A DNA stretch of 64,000 nucleotides, taken from Bimuria novae-zelandiae CBS 107.79. Taxonomy: Eukaryota; Ascomycota; Dothideomycetes; Pleosporales; Didymosphaeriaceae. Below, one piece after another: positions 1-12,679 of this stretch. Under the pieces are notes generated by a model. It ran no database searches, was not told the DNA's origin, and saw only the letters and a program-made list of their open reading frames with translations. Location: contig ML976665.1 of NCBI GenBank assembly GCA_010015655.1, forward strand, positions 303,909 through 367,908. Reading direction: 5' to 3'. Positions within the stretch are counted from its first letter, which is position 1. Each line of letters starts with the position of its first letter. Both the position numbers and the translations under genes were made by a program.

Positions 1-3000
1 TTATAAAGGCAATATTTAGTTAAGTTATAACTATAGTATAGAGAATTAATCCGACTTTACGCTAGTATTAATTAACTTTAGTCTTATTAGCTAGTCCTGT
101 TCGCGAGAGTAATTTAATTAAAGTTATTAGTGTCTTATATCGTATCTTATGGTGATCTATAAGGCGAGATATCTTGTCGATGTATAAGGCTTGTAAAAGC
201 CAGATCCTTCGCTTAGTGCGGTCTCTAATCACTTTAACTCCTAGAAACCACTATAGATCTTTTCCACCAGTGAGAGTAAACTTGGCGCTTATCTTTGTGA
301 TGGCTGCTTCTGCGACAGATTTGTGATCTTTTTAATAGGCGATGATTATATTATCTACATAGAAGAAGATGATGAGTCCTTCCTTAATAAAATAATAAGG
401 CTTATGTAGGACTATATTAAACCCTATATCGCGGAGTGCAGTAGTAAACTCTCTTTACCAAAGTAGGGGAGAGATACGCAGTCTATAAAGTGCTTTATAT
501 AGTTAGAGGATTGCGCCTGCTCGCGTGTAGCCGCGAGGCATCCTTATATAGATTTCTCTATCTAGCTTGGCGTGGACAAAAGCGTTAGTAACGTTGTGTT
601 AGATAAGCTCTAGGTTAAACTAAGCTATAATTAATATAAGTATATAAAAGGATTATTCTATAAGCGTTGCGGCGTAGGTATCTTGTAAGGTAAGATATTA
701 CTACTAATTACCTTTTACTACTAATTTTACTTTGCACTTCTATAATTAATAGTATTTATTAAGCTTATAAGTATATACCTATATATAGTTAAGGATTTGA
801 TAACCTGCTGCTTTTACTAGAGTGGCTATAACCTCGCTTTAGGACTTTATTTCCTTATAGCTCTAGAGATAAGATCGCTTGGCTTCCTTCTATATATTAT
901 AGAGAGGGTGATTCTTAAGCTTGCTTCTGCAGGTAGGTGGTTCTAGTAGTAGGCTTCTGTGTGGCTTCTTACCTATAGTGATTATGCGTCTGAGCTAGGC
1001 CTTATCTAGTACCTTATCTTAATACTTACTACTGCTTCCTGCTTTCGTACCTGCTATAAATGCCGCGGCCTAAGGACTAACTTGTTTTTACCCTAATTAT
1101 ACTCTTAGGGATAGTTTAGCTTAATTATCTTTAGCTAGTAATTAGGCAAGGAGTGCAACTAGTAGTAGTATTATGAGAGCTAGTAATCCATACGCATAAG
1201 GAAGAAATTGAGAATTGTACTTGTTGTTGTATTGGGTGAAGCTACGAACAGTAGGTATACATGAGTGGCTGTAAACAGCGCTAGTGTAGGATGGGTAGTC
1301 GCATCTCAACACAGGTGAGGCGCCACTGCAAGTGGGGAAAGGGAGACTCCAAACCGTGACAAGTATTAATAAAGGTATTAAATAATTATAATTAAACTTC
1401 TTATCTTGCCTATACCCTAGGGTCCCTTTATCCTCTTCCTTTAGTGCCTTAGTGATTGTCTTATCTTTATAGAAGGACTCTGTGGCTTGACCCTGGCAAG
1501 GTAAGGGAGGTAACTCTACTAATTATACCTATGCTACTATCTCTTCTAAGGTGTTATATATAAGATTATCTATTAGGTCTTTAGTCTTGTCTAAGAATAC
1601 TATATCTTTATTAAATATTATATCGCGAGTGCTAATTGTCTTTGCGAGTGAGGGGATTTATATCCTCTAAATATTAGATAATTAGTAGCTAATAAGGTAA
1701 CTAATCTATACTTTAGGGTTTAATCTTTAGAGTTTGCTCTTATTACGCTTTATATCGTTAGTTATTATAAAAGCTTTGCAGCTATAAGCCTTAAGGTAAG
1801 TTTAATTAGGCTTTTTTAATTAAGTAACCTTGCTATTTTAAAAGGCTACTATTATAAAGAATACTTTGTATAGTAATCTCTAGTAATTAGCGTAGTTTAG
1901 TATTTAATTATAGAGGTAGACTACTGCCCGTGTAATCTTAGGCTATAGCTACTAAGGTAGGTTAGAGTCTAGTTGCATCGCGCGCGCTTTTTCCTTAATG
2001 TTACGATCCCGAAGGATAGCGCAGGAATGAATCTCTATGGTGGACAAGGTGTCCAGGAAGGGACGCAGGTCGCACGGCACGAGGGCCGTGGGGCAACACG
2101 CCGGACCAATGTATCACGTGACGACGCTCTGTCTTGGCGGACAGAGCGCCGACACACCGACGCTCTGTAAGGGCCCACAGAGCGACTGCGCTCTGTGGGG
2201 AACGACAGAGCACCCAGGGACAAGGGAGGAAACAGACTGGTATATAGTGTGACGATTCTCCTATGTTGTTTCCCTCCTTGTAGTCAACTCACATATCTTC
2301 TGTGCGAGTACGTTCTCCTATACAGACTAATAGTTATCTTACTTTATTATAAGATTAGATTATCCAGCCTCGCGCTAAGTGTCGCATCAACTTGTACCAC
2401 TGAATAATCCGTGAAGCACCACGATACCTTACCGCCCTAACCCGGATCGGAACAAGGTGTGAGAGCCTCATAACACTTAATTACACCCCCTAAGCGTTTA
2501 GCCCCTTTATTTTATAATTAAGTATTAGGTACTAAAGGCTTAATTCTAATGTCTTGTGCTAAGCACTACTTCTTAACGTTTACTTTAATAGAGAAGATCT
2601 TATTATCTAATTTAATAACTTTTACTATAACTTTAAATTATACTTTTATAAATAGTATAAAGGTGCTAAGTTGCTTAATAATAGATCGTGCCGGGCGATT
2701 ATCCTTAAAGTAGAGGTCCTAGGTGAAGCTAGAGAATCTATTAGTAATAAGCATCTAACTCTTCTCTCCTGTTAAGCTATCTGCTTTAAAGTTATAAAAG
2801 TTAATTACGATTCTTTCTCTAGGGCCTTTCGTAAGCTCTTTAGGTTATTTACAGATTTATTGCTTAAGTTTGGCTCTATTGCAGGCGTTATATTTAACTA
2901 TAGTAAGTCTTTTAATCCTTACTCCCTTAGATTACTGCACTAGGTGTTTAAGTACCTAAGGTCCTAGGTAGCCTAATTACTTGTGCTAGGTAATTACGTT

Positions 3001-5336
3001 TACTTTTTATAGCCTGCGCTTTATTCTTAAGTTAGTTTTATGCGCTGCTAGCGTACTATTAGTAATAGTGTAGCCTACTAGGGCTAATCTATATTCTAGC
3101 ACCTATTAGCCATGCATTTCTTCTAGTTCTACTAATATTATGTTATTTTATTACTTTAGTGTTGTTAGTTCTACTTGCGTATCCTACTAAAAGCCTTGCT
3201 TCTAGAGTAATTGGAACGATACAAGATTATAGAGTAGATTAGGGCAATAGGTAATATTATCTAGCTATATTATTTAATTACCTCTTATACTTTATATATT
3301 AAGATAAACGCTCCTGTATCCTTTAATCTATATTTATATATTCCCTGCCTATATAAAGTCTCCTGGCGCCAGTGGTTGGTATGAGACGAAGCAATTAATA
3401 TCGTTAAAGATATGGTAAGTTGTGCCTAAATCGAGTATAGCTAAGCATTGTAATGGGTACGTGTGGAAAGATGCGGCGTTAAAGCTCGCTAAGATTTTAG
3501 TAATTTAGTGTCTATTTAGTTACTTATTATTAGCCTTAGTAATTTAAGTTAGAGTAAAAGTGTGTAATAGTTTAATTATAAGTGCCTATAATCTAGCTCT
3601 CTTTATTATCCTTAGGCTTTCTTAAAGCTCTAGGTTATTCTCTAACTTAAATTTAATTAGGGTAGCTATGCTAGGCTTTAGCCTAAACTAATCTAGTTGC
3701 TTATTTAGGAAAGCGTAGAAGTAGTCTTGTAGACTATAGCGTTGTTTACAAGCAAGGCACTTAAGGGCACTAATTATTATTAGCTTATTATCTATAATCG
3801 TGGACTACTTAGCTTTAGTACTATAACTAGTAAATCGTTGTTTACGAGGTCTTTCTTAATGTTTTAATATTACTATTTTATCTACAAGAGAGGCGTCCCT
3901 GTCTGTAGCTTAAGTAGATTTACTACCGTTAGCGAGAGATAAACCTATAGTAGTAAAAGCGCCCTTTTATTTGCCCTTAATTAGGTGCTGTAGAATTATA
4001 TAGTCTTAGAAGAGTTTTATTATATACTTTTATAAGATAGCTGCATCCTTGCTTTCGTATTATTAGAAGGTTATTACCTATATAGGTGCGACATAGATAA
4101 CTGCCTTTATAAAGTCTTCTTTGACTAAGTCTAGCCTTTAAAGCTCTAGAACCTAATTAGTCTCTACTTCTATAGCTGCATGATTGTACTTAGATAGCTA
4201 TATAGCCTATAATCTAACTATTCTTACTAGCTTAAGGGCTTCTTAATACCTTGCCCTAGATTGTCTGTATTCGTCTTGCAGGTCTACCCTAACTATAATT
4301 ATAAGGTTATTAATCTACTGCCTAATTAATTAATCTAAGATATAGTAGTTGTTCTAGAGATGCGCTAAGACTATTAATTAGAGAAAGGTAACTACTTAAT
4401 TTAGGCTATTTTGCTCCTTTTAATACTCGTGGTCTATAATCTTATATATCTCTAGCTATCCCTTATAATAATTACTATTATCTTTGTATGCTTTCGCGCC
4501 TGCTGTCGATAGATGTGAGGGCATTCTTGGCATATTATTTGGATTCGCAGTCGCGTAAGCCGTGCTTGGCTAGTAGCTTCCTATCGCTAGGGGCATTGGC
4601 ATCGCGGGTTTCTGCTTTAGTTTATCCGTCAGCACTAGGTTAATAATACTCTAGACTTTTAGGAATTAGTATCTTATTTTAAGCTGTTTAAGCTATAGCG
4701 TGTAGTTTATGTAGTTAGTTAGGATCACCGTAGGATCTCTAAGGGTCGATAGGGCTATTTTAATCGGCTTAATTAAGGCACTGAGACTCTTAATTATTAG
4801 ATTTAATAGTATTCTGTTACTTTAAGATAGTGTGATCTTGATAGTTAATAAAGTTAATTAATTAAGTGATAGAGATTAGCTGTAGGCGAGGTCTCTAGTA
4901 CGTGCCAACCTAACGCTAGCACTAACTAGGATAGTGTGCCACTAGAGGTGCGCCAGCCTTATATTCTCTACTACACTATTAATAATAGTGCAGGATTACA
5001 AAGGCCTTATAATCGGACAATTATCGCCTTTATTATTATATTAAAGCTAGCTATTAGCTACGTTATAAATACTTTAAGCCTATTAAATATTAATTATAAC
5101 TTTAGGTAAGGTTATTATTATTTTATAAGGCTTTAGGAATGGCTAGCTATATGTTCTAGCGTAGGGATACTTGCTAGGGCGAAGCATCTAGTAGCGGCTT
5201 TGGCTAGGTTGGCGTCGTATTTAGTGACTCTGTATTATAATCCCAAAGGGGTAGCTGGTCCCTAAGGGGCTAAGGTTGGTTCTCGGGCAGAAATACTATA
5301 GTAGGACAAGAGAAGGTCGTAGTAATAGCTTACGCT
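1..5336 (-). mobile_element. RIP-degraded Ty1/Copia retrotransposon, internal region, cut by window edge
   Basis: Read on the minus strand, the block at about 180-420 gives a Copia reverse transcriptase with the YVDN...I form of the catalytic YVDD box, followed by WFLGV and an RDR-type stretch, broken by many stop codons. Copia order (gag, protease, integrase, RT, RNase H) puts integrase and gag toward higher coordinates, up to the LTR at 5337. The whole block is rich in TpA and poor in CpA while CpG survives, which is the RIP pattern. No reading frame is intact, so it should make no protein. A later solo LTR interrupts it at 1999-2475. The 3' LTR lies outside the window. The assignment rests on the RT motifs; the gag and integrase limits are inferred from order only. 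Confidence 0.8.
1999..2475. mobile_element. Solo LTR with 5-bp target-site duplication
   Basis: This 477-bp block begins TGTTACGATC and ends CTCATAACA, so its ends form the TGTTA/TAACA inverted pair of an LTR. It is flanked on both sides by CTTAA (1994-1998 and 2476-2480), a perfect 5-bp duplication. No internal retrotransposon sequence lies beside it, so this is a solo LTR left by recombination between two LTRs. Its first half is GC-rich and holds several copies of CGCTCTGT and its complement ACAGAGCG, which can fold. It is far less RIP-mutated than the Copia DNA around it, so it inserted later or escaped RIP. The family is not identified. Confidence 0.85.
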
Positions 5337-5703
5337 TGTTACTAGGGCGTTAGTATCAAAGGTGGGTATAACATAATTAAATTAACAAGGTTGCTTATTC
5401 AGATCTAAATAATAGATTAATAAACAGGTTAAACACGATAATAGCAGACTATCCTCGTGTCCCTATATACATGACTCGTCCCACGAATCCCAGGTGTCCC
5501 AAGAATCCCAAAGTCCCATATGCCAAGATACTTCTGGGACGCCCGATACTTCTGGGACGCCCGATACTTCTGGGACGCCCGATACTTCTGGGACGCGTGA
5601 CATGGTCACGTGATCTGTGGCTGAGTCAGGAACCTTGGCTGGTCGCACGGATAAGTGGCCATGCCCCGCCTCGCGTCATGTTGGGTCTCAACGGATCCTA
5701 ACA
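5337..5703 (-). repeat. Copia 5' LTR with 18-bp tandem repeats
   Basis: On the minus strand this block starts TGTTAGGATCC, a typical LTR start, and lies just where the 5' LTR of the Copia remnant should be. The inner boundary at TGTTACTAGG (5337) is a guess from the TGTTA/TAACA rule and could move by some tens of bases. Within it, 5527-5597 holds three full and one partial copy of an 18-bp unit (GATACTTCTGGGACGCCC). The outer 250 bp keep high GC and show little RIP compared with the internal region. The repeats lie in what should be the U3 promoter part. Confidence 0.6.
5527..5597 (+). repeat. 18-bp tandem repeat, about 3.9 copies
   Basis: The unit GATACTTCTGGGACGCCC occurs at 5527, 5545 and 5563, with a partial copy at 5581. 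The copies are identical to each other, so the array is young or has escaped RIP. It sits in the U3 part of the Copia LTR. Confidence 0.9.
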
Positions 5704-6496
5704 CTCTGTAGGCGTGTAGATAGAGGCTTAGGCGTACTATCGCGCTTAGTTAGCTAACTGCTAATGCTTTAGCGCGCCTTCTATAAGGGCTTTAGCGCAT
5801 AATAGGGACGTTTAGGCGCGGGTTTAGCTGCCTTAATAGGCTCGTGGCTTTGTTTTAGTAGTATAATAGGCGTAAAGGTGCGCAAAGACGTGAAAAAATA
5901 AGTTATAAAGATAGGCAAGTAAGCTAAAGGAAGAGAAATAGGTAAGCGTTAACGCGCTATATATATAGGAAGTACGTAATTAGCTAGCTAATATTATAAT
6001 AAGGCTAGGCTATAACAGGTTATAATAGCTATTTTTAAAAAAAAACTTAAAATATTTAAAGGAAAAAGTCTATTAAATTAAATTTATTTATTAATTTAGT
6101 ATATAAAAGAGTTATTAATTTAAATTTAAAAAATTAAATTAAATTAAATTAAAATTTTAAAGCACATTTGTTTATTGATAACCTTGGTGCGAAGATAGCG
6201 GCTACCTGTGATTGGGCCGTCAAGCACCCCTGTTCGCTACACCAACATCTATAGATAACAGTGACGCAGCAAATATGCATAGCACCAATTACTTCGGCGT
6301 TAGCCTAATGGAACTGCCGTCCGCACCACATCGTAGTGGAGAGAGCGGACCAGTCCAATAAATGACGAATAAGGCTCAGCCTACTACCATATGATTGGTC
6401 CTTCTCTGCACCGGGCCGAGGTCCGCCGAGAATGCATCCGCGGGGGCCGTAAACATTTCGCACTCGTTAGGACGTACTTTGCAATGCTCTGCCTGT
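5704..6496. other. Gene-free stretch with AT-rich low-complexity tract
   Basis: From 5704 to about 6160 the DNA is RIP-like, ending in a simple AAATT-type tract (about 6117-6160). From 6165 to 6496 the composition returns to normal. I see no gene; this is the 3' flank of the broken P450 gene. Confidence 0.6.
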
Positions 6497-7235
6497 TCAC
6501 GCCTTTTCGTTGCTATGTTCGTCTAGGTCTCCACCCATGACTGCGTGGTCGCTTTCGCTCAGCCTCCACACCCACATGACATTCTCATCGTCCGCCCTCT
6601 TCCGTATCTCCACGTCCATGTCGAAATCAGGGGAGGGAATAGTAGTGGTCATATGAGCGTTCAGCGAGGTCGGGACCACCCATCGACCATCTTTGGGCTT
6701 GATCTCGAATCTCAGCAGCAGCATGGCCGCGAACGCAAGCAACTGTGGTAACGAAGTGACGCTCAGGGCATAGCGTGGTACCACCACCGAACGCTCGGAA
6801 AGAGTTGTTGTTCACTCGTGGGCGGGTCTTGTCCGCGAAACGATCATAGTAATACTCCCCTGCGTCGGGACCCCAGCGCGCATGGTCAAAATGCTGGGAC
6901 ACTAGGGGAATGAAAACGAGTGCCCCTTTACGAAGGAGGTATTTGCTATCCAGCACGTAGTCTTCATCTATATCTCGGACACCTGTTTCTATGGATTCCC
7001 GTCGGAGGTTCCCTTGAAAGCGGACTTGAGCAGCGGACATGCTGTCTTCAGCGCAGTGATGTCGAGCGTCCGCACAGGATTGCCTTCCTCATCTTTCGTA
7101 TGCACGACCTGTGCGAGCACTTCTTCTCTACAAGACTCGAACACCTTGTGATCTGAATATAGATCCACGACAAACCAGAAAGCCGCCGGTATGGTATTGC
7201 CCAAGACAGCAATTGCAGTGCTGCGAAATCCACAA
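6497..7235 (-). pseudogene. Cytochrome P450 pseudogene, C-terminal half
   Basis: The minus strand encodes the second half of a P450. There is an I-helix-like stretch around NTIPAAFWFVVDLY, then a segment ending in the haem-binding signature FRAFGGGTTLCPERHF, whose cysteine is the haem thiolate ligand, and a C-terminal tail with a predicted end at 6497. Two frameshifts are visible: after SAFKG near 7015, and right after the haem loop near 6750. The FGGGTTLCP form is typical of the fungal CYP7/CYP8-like family. The N-terminal half is at 12680-13630. It cannot make a working enzyme. Confidence 0.85.
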
Positions 7236-10200
7236 AATCCATGGAAATCTAATCCATCTGTTTTAAGCTTATTATGTTCCACTATTAGACGCTACAGATG
7301 TCGCAAAAGCTTATTCTAGCGTTTAGTATTAAGTATATCCATCTTAATAGCTATTTTAGTATTAAGAATCGTTACTTTAGCCACGCAGGCGCTCGAACTA
7401 GATAATATATTAACACCTTATTAATAATATAGTAGAAATAGATTAATAAAGTGCCTTAGTATTTTAATATAGGAGAAAAGAGCACTATAAAAAATAGTGC
7501 GTAAAGTTCTAGTCTAATATCTCCTTATTTATATTATCTAATTTATCTAAGTCTTTTATAAAGTTATTACTAATCTTAATTAATCCTGCCCTCTCCCATG
7601 AAGCTATACACTCGTGATACCCTATAATATCGTTACTAAGACGATTACGGGGCTTTGTAATGAGGTTACCTGCGCCGCTAAAAGCTCTCTTAGGTCCATC
7701 GCTTATAGGCATAGCAGAAAGTACGTTAAGAGCTATCTAAGATACTCTTAGCTAGCGTTATTATTGCTTATCCTGTTGCTACTAAATAAAAGGAGGAATA
7801 TTAATAGCGAACTAAGAGAGCTTAAGGTACTTTACTAACTCGTTATTATCTACTTATTATTTCTTATTTACCTTTGCTTAACCTTTTCGCGTAAAGGTCT
7901 CCTATCTTAAGAGCGCTTAGGTAGTCTTAGAAGAAGATAGGTCTATCTTCTATTAGTTAAGTATTATTTTATTCTTATAATTACGGTTATATAGCTCTTT
8001 GATCTATCCTTGTGCAATACCTGGCTAAGTTAGATGCTCTATTGCCTATTAAGAACGGATGTAATCCATGCCCCGGGTAGGATCTAAGACGATTGCCACC
8101 GTGTAGGCCGGAGACTCTGTAAACAAGGTGTAGTACTTCGATGCTGTCTCCCAGCCTTTGTAAAGACGCTATTTAAGCTAGATATCTCTATCCATTCGTG
8201 CTTAAAGTTCTTGAGCTTCGAGGTCTGTTAGGAAATTATCTAGCGAAGTGTATAATTATCTAATATTATTATACTTTTAAGGATTGTTATTATTATTACT
8301 AAGATAACCTTAGAGGCGCAAAGTAAGCTCGTTTAAAGATTTAAGAAGCTTAAGATTCTCTTTTAAGTACTACTACTTAGCTATAGAAAGATAGAGATCT
8401 AGTTAATAGTAGCTAATAGATTAACTCTGCTAGCTACTACTTTGCCGCTACAATTTAGTATTATTAAGAGACTATAATTTGTCTCTATAAAAGTTATTAA
8501 GCACCTCTTTAAGCACTATAGCTCGCTTAATTATTAAGTATATAGAATTTTAGCGGGTAGCGTTACTAAGTATTAACTGTAAAGGTCTTGTAAGGCTATC
8601 CGATCGCACCTATCCAGGATAAACTTCCTAAGTAGTAATAAACCTGGCGTTTCTTAAGGTGTTTTTCCTAATCTATTTAATAATATTGCGAAGCTTTTTA
8701 ACAGTCTTATAAGCTTTATATTACTTAAAAAATGCCACCTTCTCTGCCTAAGTTAGGCTACTAATATTAGCTCTAAACATTAGCGCTTTCGCGATAAGGT
8801 TAAAGATATGCCTTATACACCTTATACGCTGCTACTTAGGGTTAAAGTTAAGCTAATTCTCCCTAAAAATCTCCCCTAGAGCGTTTATTACTATATTGTT
8901 AGTTACGGCGTTATTAGAGGTAAGATATCCTACGCGGTCTTAAAGCCCCTAGTAAGAGATAACCCCCTATAGCGATGCTATAATATTTCTACTAGTATAG
9001 GCATCTTTTATAGCTTTAAGAGTAAAAAGAAGGTTTCGTAAATTACCTTTCTTATTAAGAAACTGTGCGACAATACTATTATACGACTTATTATTACTAG
9101 AAGTCTATAAGTTGAAGGCTAGGTAAATCTTCGTGATAGCTTGGTCCAGGTGGGTAGTAACTACATCCTTCGAACGTGCGTACTCCACGGAGATCCTACG
9201 CCTTATTGTATTGCGAGATGGGATTGCGCGAGGCATCTTTGTAGCTGAATTAAGATACTAAAACACCTTACGGAGCTCCTTAGTATTTAGCTTAACAAAG
9301 GGGATCCTGCTTATAATAATCTATCTAACTAAAAGTTAATAGAACTTATTAACGTTAAAGGAAGACGCTATAGTATTAATAGTAGCTAAACTTTTTAAAG
9401 AAGATATATTAAGCGCGAACTAATTTATTTTATCCTGCCCTATAAGGGGCTAACAATTTAGATTAAAGATCTTATATTTCTTAAGATAGCTAGTAACTAA
9501 CCTACACCCTTTTTTTATATTAAGGATCTTCGCCTTGAAGCAGTTAATATAGCACGGTTTATATAAGAAGAACTAAGTAAATGTCTTCTTATTTGTGCTT
9601 TTAAGTGGGACGCCGTACTTCTAGATCTATAAGTTAAGCCTCCCTTTAGGATTGTATACCTTAGTGTAAGTGTTAAACGCCTAGTTATTAGTAAGATTAA
9701 CCTAAAAGTAATTAAAGCTTAATATCTTAATCTCGTGGCGTCTTATAGCATATATAAAGTCTCTAGCTAATACTAATTAAATTAGGGTAGTATATTGCGA
9801 AGTTAATTCTGATGCCTCTAATTAAGAATTAAGTTAATTATTAACACTAGTATCTACCGTGTTTTATCAGATGACGCACAGCCATCACTTGGCGCACGCT
9901 CACCGCCAAATTTTCGACTTCTTCACCCTCTCATAACTACACCAATATGGACCCAATTGAGGCTGCGTTAGAGTCGCTGAAATCGCTGAATCCTGGAGAA
10001 ACACCTAATTACACTATAGTTGCAAAAAAGTATAGTTATAATCGAACAACGCTATTAAAGCGCCACCACGGGGTTTAAGGCACCCATGCTTAGTAAATTA
10101 ATAATATACGCCTCCTTAACACCACGCAAGAGAAAGCTCTTATAACTTATATTAATAACCTTTACTAATAAGGTCTACCGCCTACAAGATAAATAATATA

Positions 10201-12679
10201 GAATTTCGCCTCAGAAATAGCTAGAAGAACTACTAGAAAATACTAGGTTAACTGCTTTATCGCTCGATATCGTATTAACCTTATATTATATTAGAGCTTT
10301 AGTATAGACGCGTCACGGCATAAAGCTAATTTAGTATTTAAATATAGCCTCTACTTTAAGCTTTTGGCGCAGAAGATCGAACAGTATAACGTAAAACCGC
10401 AACATATATATAATATAGACGAAAAAGGCTTCTTAATTAGGGTACTATTAAAGATAAAGCGCATCTTCTCCCGCCGAAGATATAAGGATAGCGGAGTAAA
10501 GCAAGTTATATAAGATAGCAATAAAGAGTAGATAATAATAATTATATATATTTGCGCTGACGGCAGTGCTCTCACGCTAACCTTAATTTACTAGGCTATT
10601 TCTAGTAATATACAGGACTTATAGCTTTAAGATTTTAACCTATAAGAGTATAACTGTTTCTTTACTTCCTTAGCTAGTAGATGGACGAACAACAAGATTA
10701 GCATATAATAGCTAAAACAAGTGTTTAATCGCGAGACAAAGGCAAAGGCGCGTCGCTCCTAGCGTCTCTTTATCCTTAATAGCTACGGCTCCCATATAAC
10801 GATGGAATTTATTAAGTATTATAATAAGAATCGAATTCTCCTAGCTATCTTTCCTCCTCACGCTACCTATACTCTCTAGCTACTTAACGTTTACCTCTTT
10901 AAGCCTCTCTCTAGCGCATACTCCACCGAGCTCTCGGACTTTATGTATAGCTATTAAGGCCTTACCTCTATTATAAAGCGCGACTTCTTCTGCATGTTCT
11001 ATCGCGCCTAGAATATAGCGTTTAAATATAAGACAATTATTAAGTCCTTTAAGGTTACTAGCCTCTCACTATTAAACGCAGAGGTAGTGTTATAAAAGTT
11101 TTAAAAGGTAGAAGTAGAGAGGCTATCATCCTCTAAAAGTAGCTTATTAGTACTTAGCGCTTTAGATTAGAGAAAAATAGAGCGCTTACTGCGCGAGGTT
11201 GTTAAAAATACCTATTCTAAACACTCGCAGTAGCTCTCTTAGATAATTTATTATATAGCTATGTAGAAGCAGCTTCTCTAGCACGAAAATAACCGCCTTA
11301 AAGAAGCTCTTATTAATAAGAGAAAGCGGCGATAGCGTGGCAAGCCTTTGCTACTTAAAGCACTGCTAGAGTATAATAGAGGCGCTGTTCTCTGGTCGCC
11401 CGCCAAAGTCTAAGACGCCCGAGATAGGCAGGCGCAGAAGGATGCCGACGAGCAGTTGTAATAATAATAGAAGGAGGAGAAACTTGCTCTACGAAAGTAG
11501 CAGAAAGAATAGAAATAAGCCATGCTTAAGGAGAGGAAGCGTATGAGGCTTGCCGCCAAAGAAATCCGCCTCTAGGAGCAGCGTAGCAAGGCTACTACTC
11601 GTAAAGAAGCACGTATTGCACGCGAGGCCAAAAAATAACTCTAAAAAGATATATAATTATCCTAAAGGGGTACGAAATGTTAGCTAATTACTTCTACTAC
11701 TTTGTCTTGTCTATATAAAGCGCCTAATATTACTAAGGTCGATTTCTCTTCTATTATTAATAAGGAGCCTACACCCGGCCCTAGCACGCGTATAAGAAAT
11801 ATACGCCTCCTACAGAGGTTTCGCATGTAAATTATTATAAGCAATTAATTGTTTAAGCTTCATAGACCTCTCCACTAGAAAATCTCGCGATAATAGCTCT
11901 TATATAGAGCTCTACAGCCTCAAAAGCAGTGGGTGTGGGCATCCGGAAATCGTGCGCCAAGTGATGCCCGTGCGTCATCTGATAAAACACGGTATAGTAA
12001 CGGGGTTAGTAATAGAGCCACAAACATTGTTAATAGATATACTAAGTAACTATAAGTTTATACTATACGTACTGCTACTTTGCTGGCTACTTTAAGTTAA
12101 TAGAACGGATAGTTATAGGGAGTCTTATAAGTCTAGCACTAACGCTACTTCTGGCGCCTAGACACGCTTACGGGTTTATAATAACGCAGAATTTAACTTA
12201 ATCTATTATTTTACCCCTTTAATAGGCGTCTTAATAGCCTTTAAAGCTTCTATAATTATTAGCGTAGGTAGGGAGACACTAGGTAGCTTTAAAGAGGTCC
12301 TTGTGCGTTAGTGCCGTAGGCGCTCGCTATCTAACTAAAGGCGCATTTTAATAAATAATTAGATAACTAGTAAAGATAAGTCGCGGGATTTAAGAAAATA
12401 CTAAATAAAAGTAGCTTTAACTATTTTAGAGCTATTAAATAGGTATTGTAAAAGTTTTGTTAAACTAGGTAAAGTTAAGTTTAAATATTACGATTTTTTA
12501 GGTCGCTTGCCTTAACAAGCCATAGGAAAACTATTAGACGACGAAACCACTAATTTAATACCTTAATTAGGTCTAGACGACGCCTAATTAGGTATAGAAC
12601 AATCTACGTGGATGGATTGGATTTCCATGGGCTGTTTGGATTGGATGGATATGGATGGATTCGTTAATCCAATCCATCC
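7236..12679 (-). mobile_element. hAT-type DNA transposon inserted in the P450 gene (RIP-degraded, interrupted)
   Basis: On the minus strand the piece at 7509-7712 reads as a hAT C-terminal dimerisation region (RAFSGAGNLITKPRNRLS...). Islands at 8045-8165 (KYYTLFTESPAYTVA) and about 8750-9240 (RRRISVEYARSKDVVTTHLD) are earlier parts of the same transposase. Stops elsewhere fit RIP. The ends carry the inverted motif CCATGGAAATCYAATCCATC: left at about 7237, right at about 12615, where extra copies of ATCCATCC extend to about 12676. I could not settle exact ends or a target duplication. A pogo-type element (9857-11992) is nested inside. Confidence 0.75.
9857..11992 (+). mobile_element. Pogo-type (Tc1/mariner superfamily) transposon with 42-bp TIRs
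   Basis: The ends are inverted repeats of 42 bp beginning CCGTGTTTTATCAGATGACG, with two mismatches, and both are flanked by TA (9855-9856 and 11993-11994), the duplication expected of this superfamily. A plus-strand transposase starts at ATG 9947 and runs to about 11637. Its start (MDPIEAALESLKSLNPGE) is the usual helix-turn-helix start of fungal pogo transposases, and later the DDE_1 core appears (RWTNN, YGSHITMEF, LLAIFPPHATYTL). Many C-to-T-type stops break the frame, so it is dead. It sits inside the hAT copy and is therefore the younger insertion. Confidence 0.9.

Noticed and set aside
5463..5701. Peptide with repeated GVPEVS units
   Set aside because: It is a translation of the 18-bp LTR repeat, not a gene.
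7236..12679. Exact target duplication for the hAT element in the P450 gene
   Set aside because: The flanks contain several copies of ATCCATCC and CCATGG, so no 8-bp repeat could be assigned with confidence.
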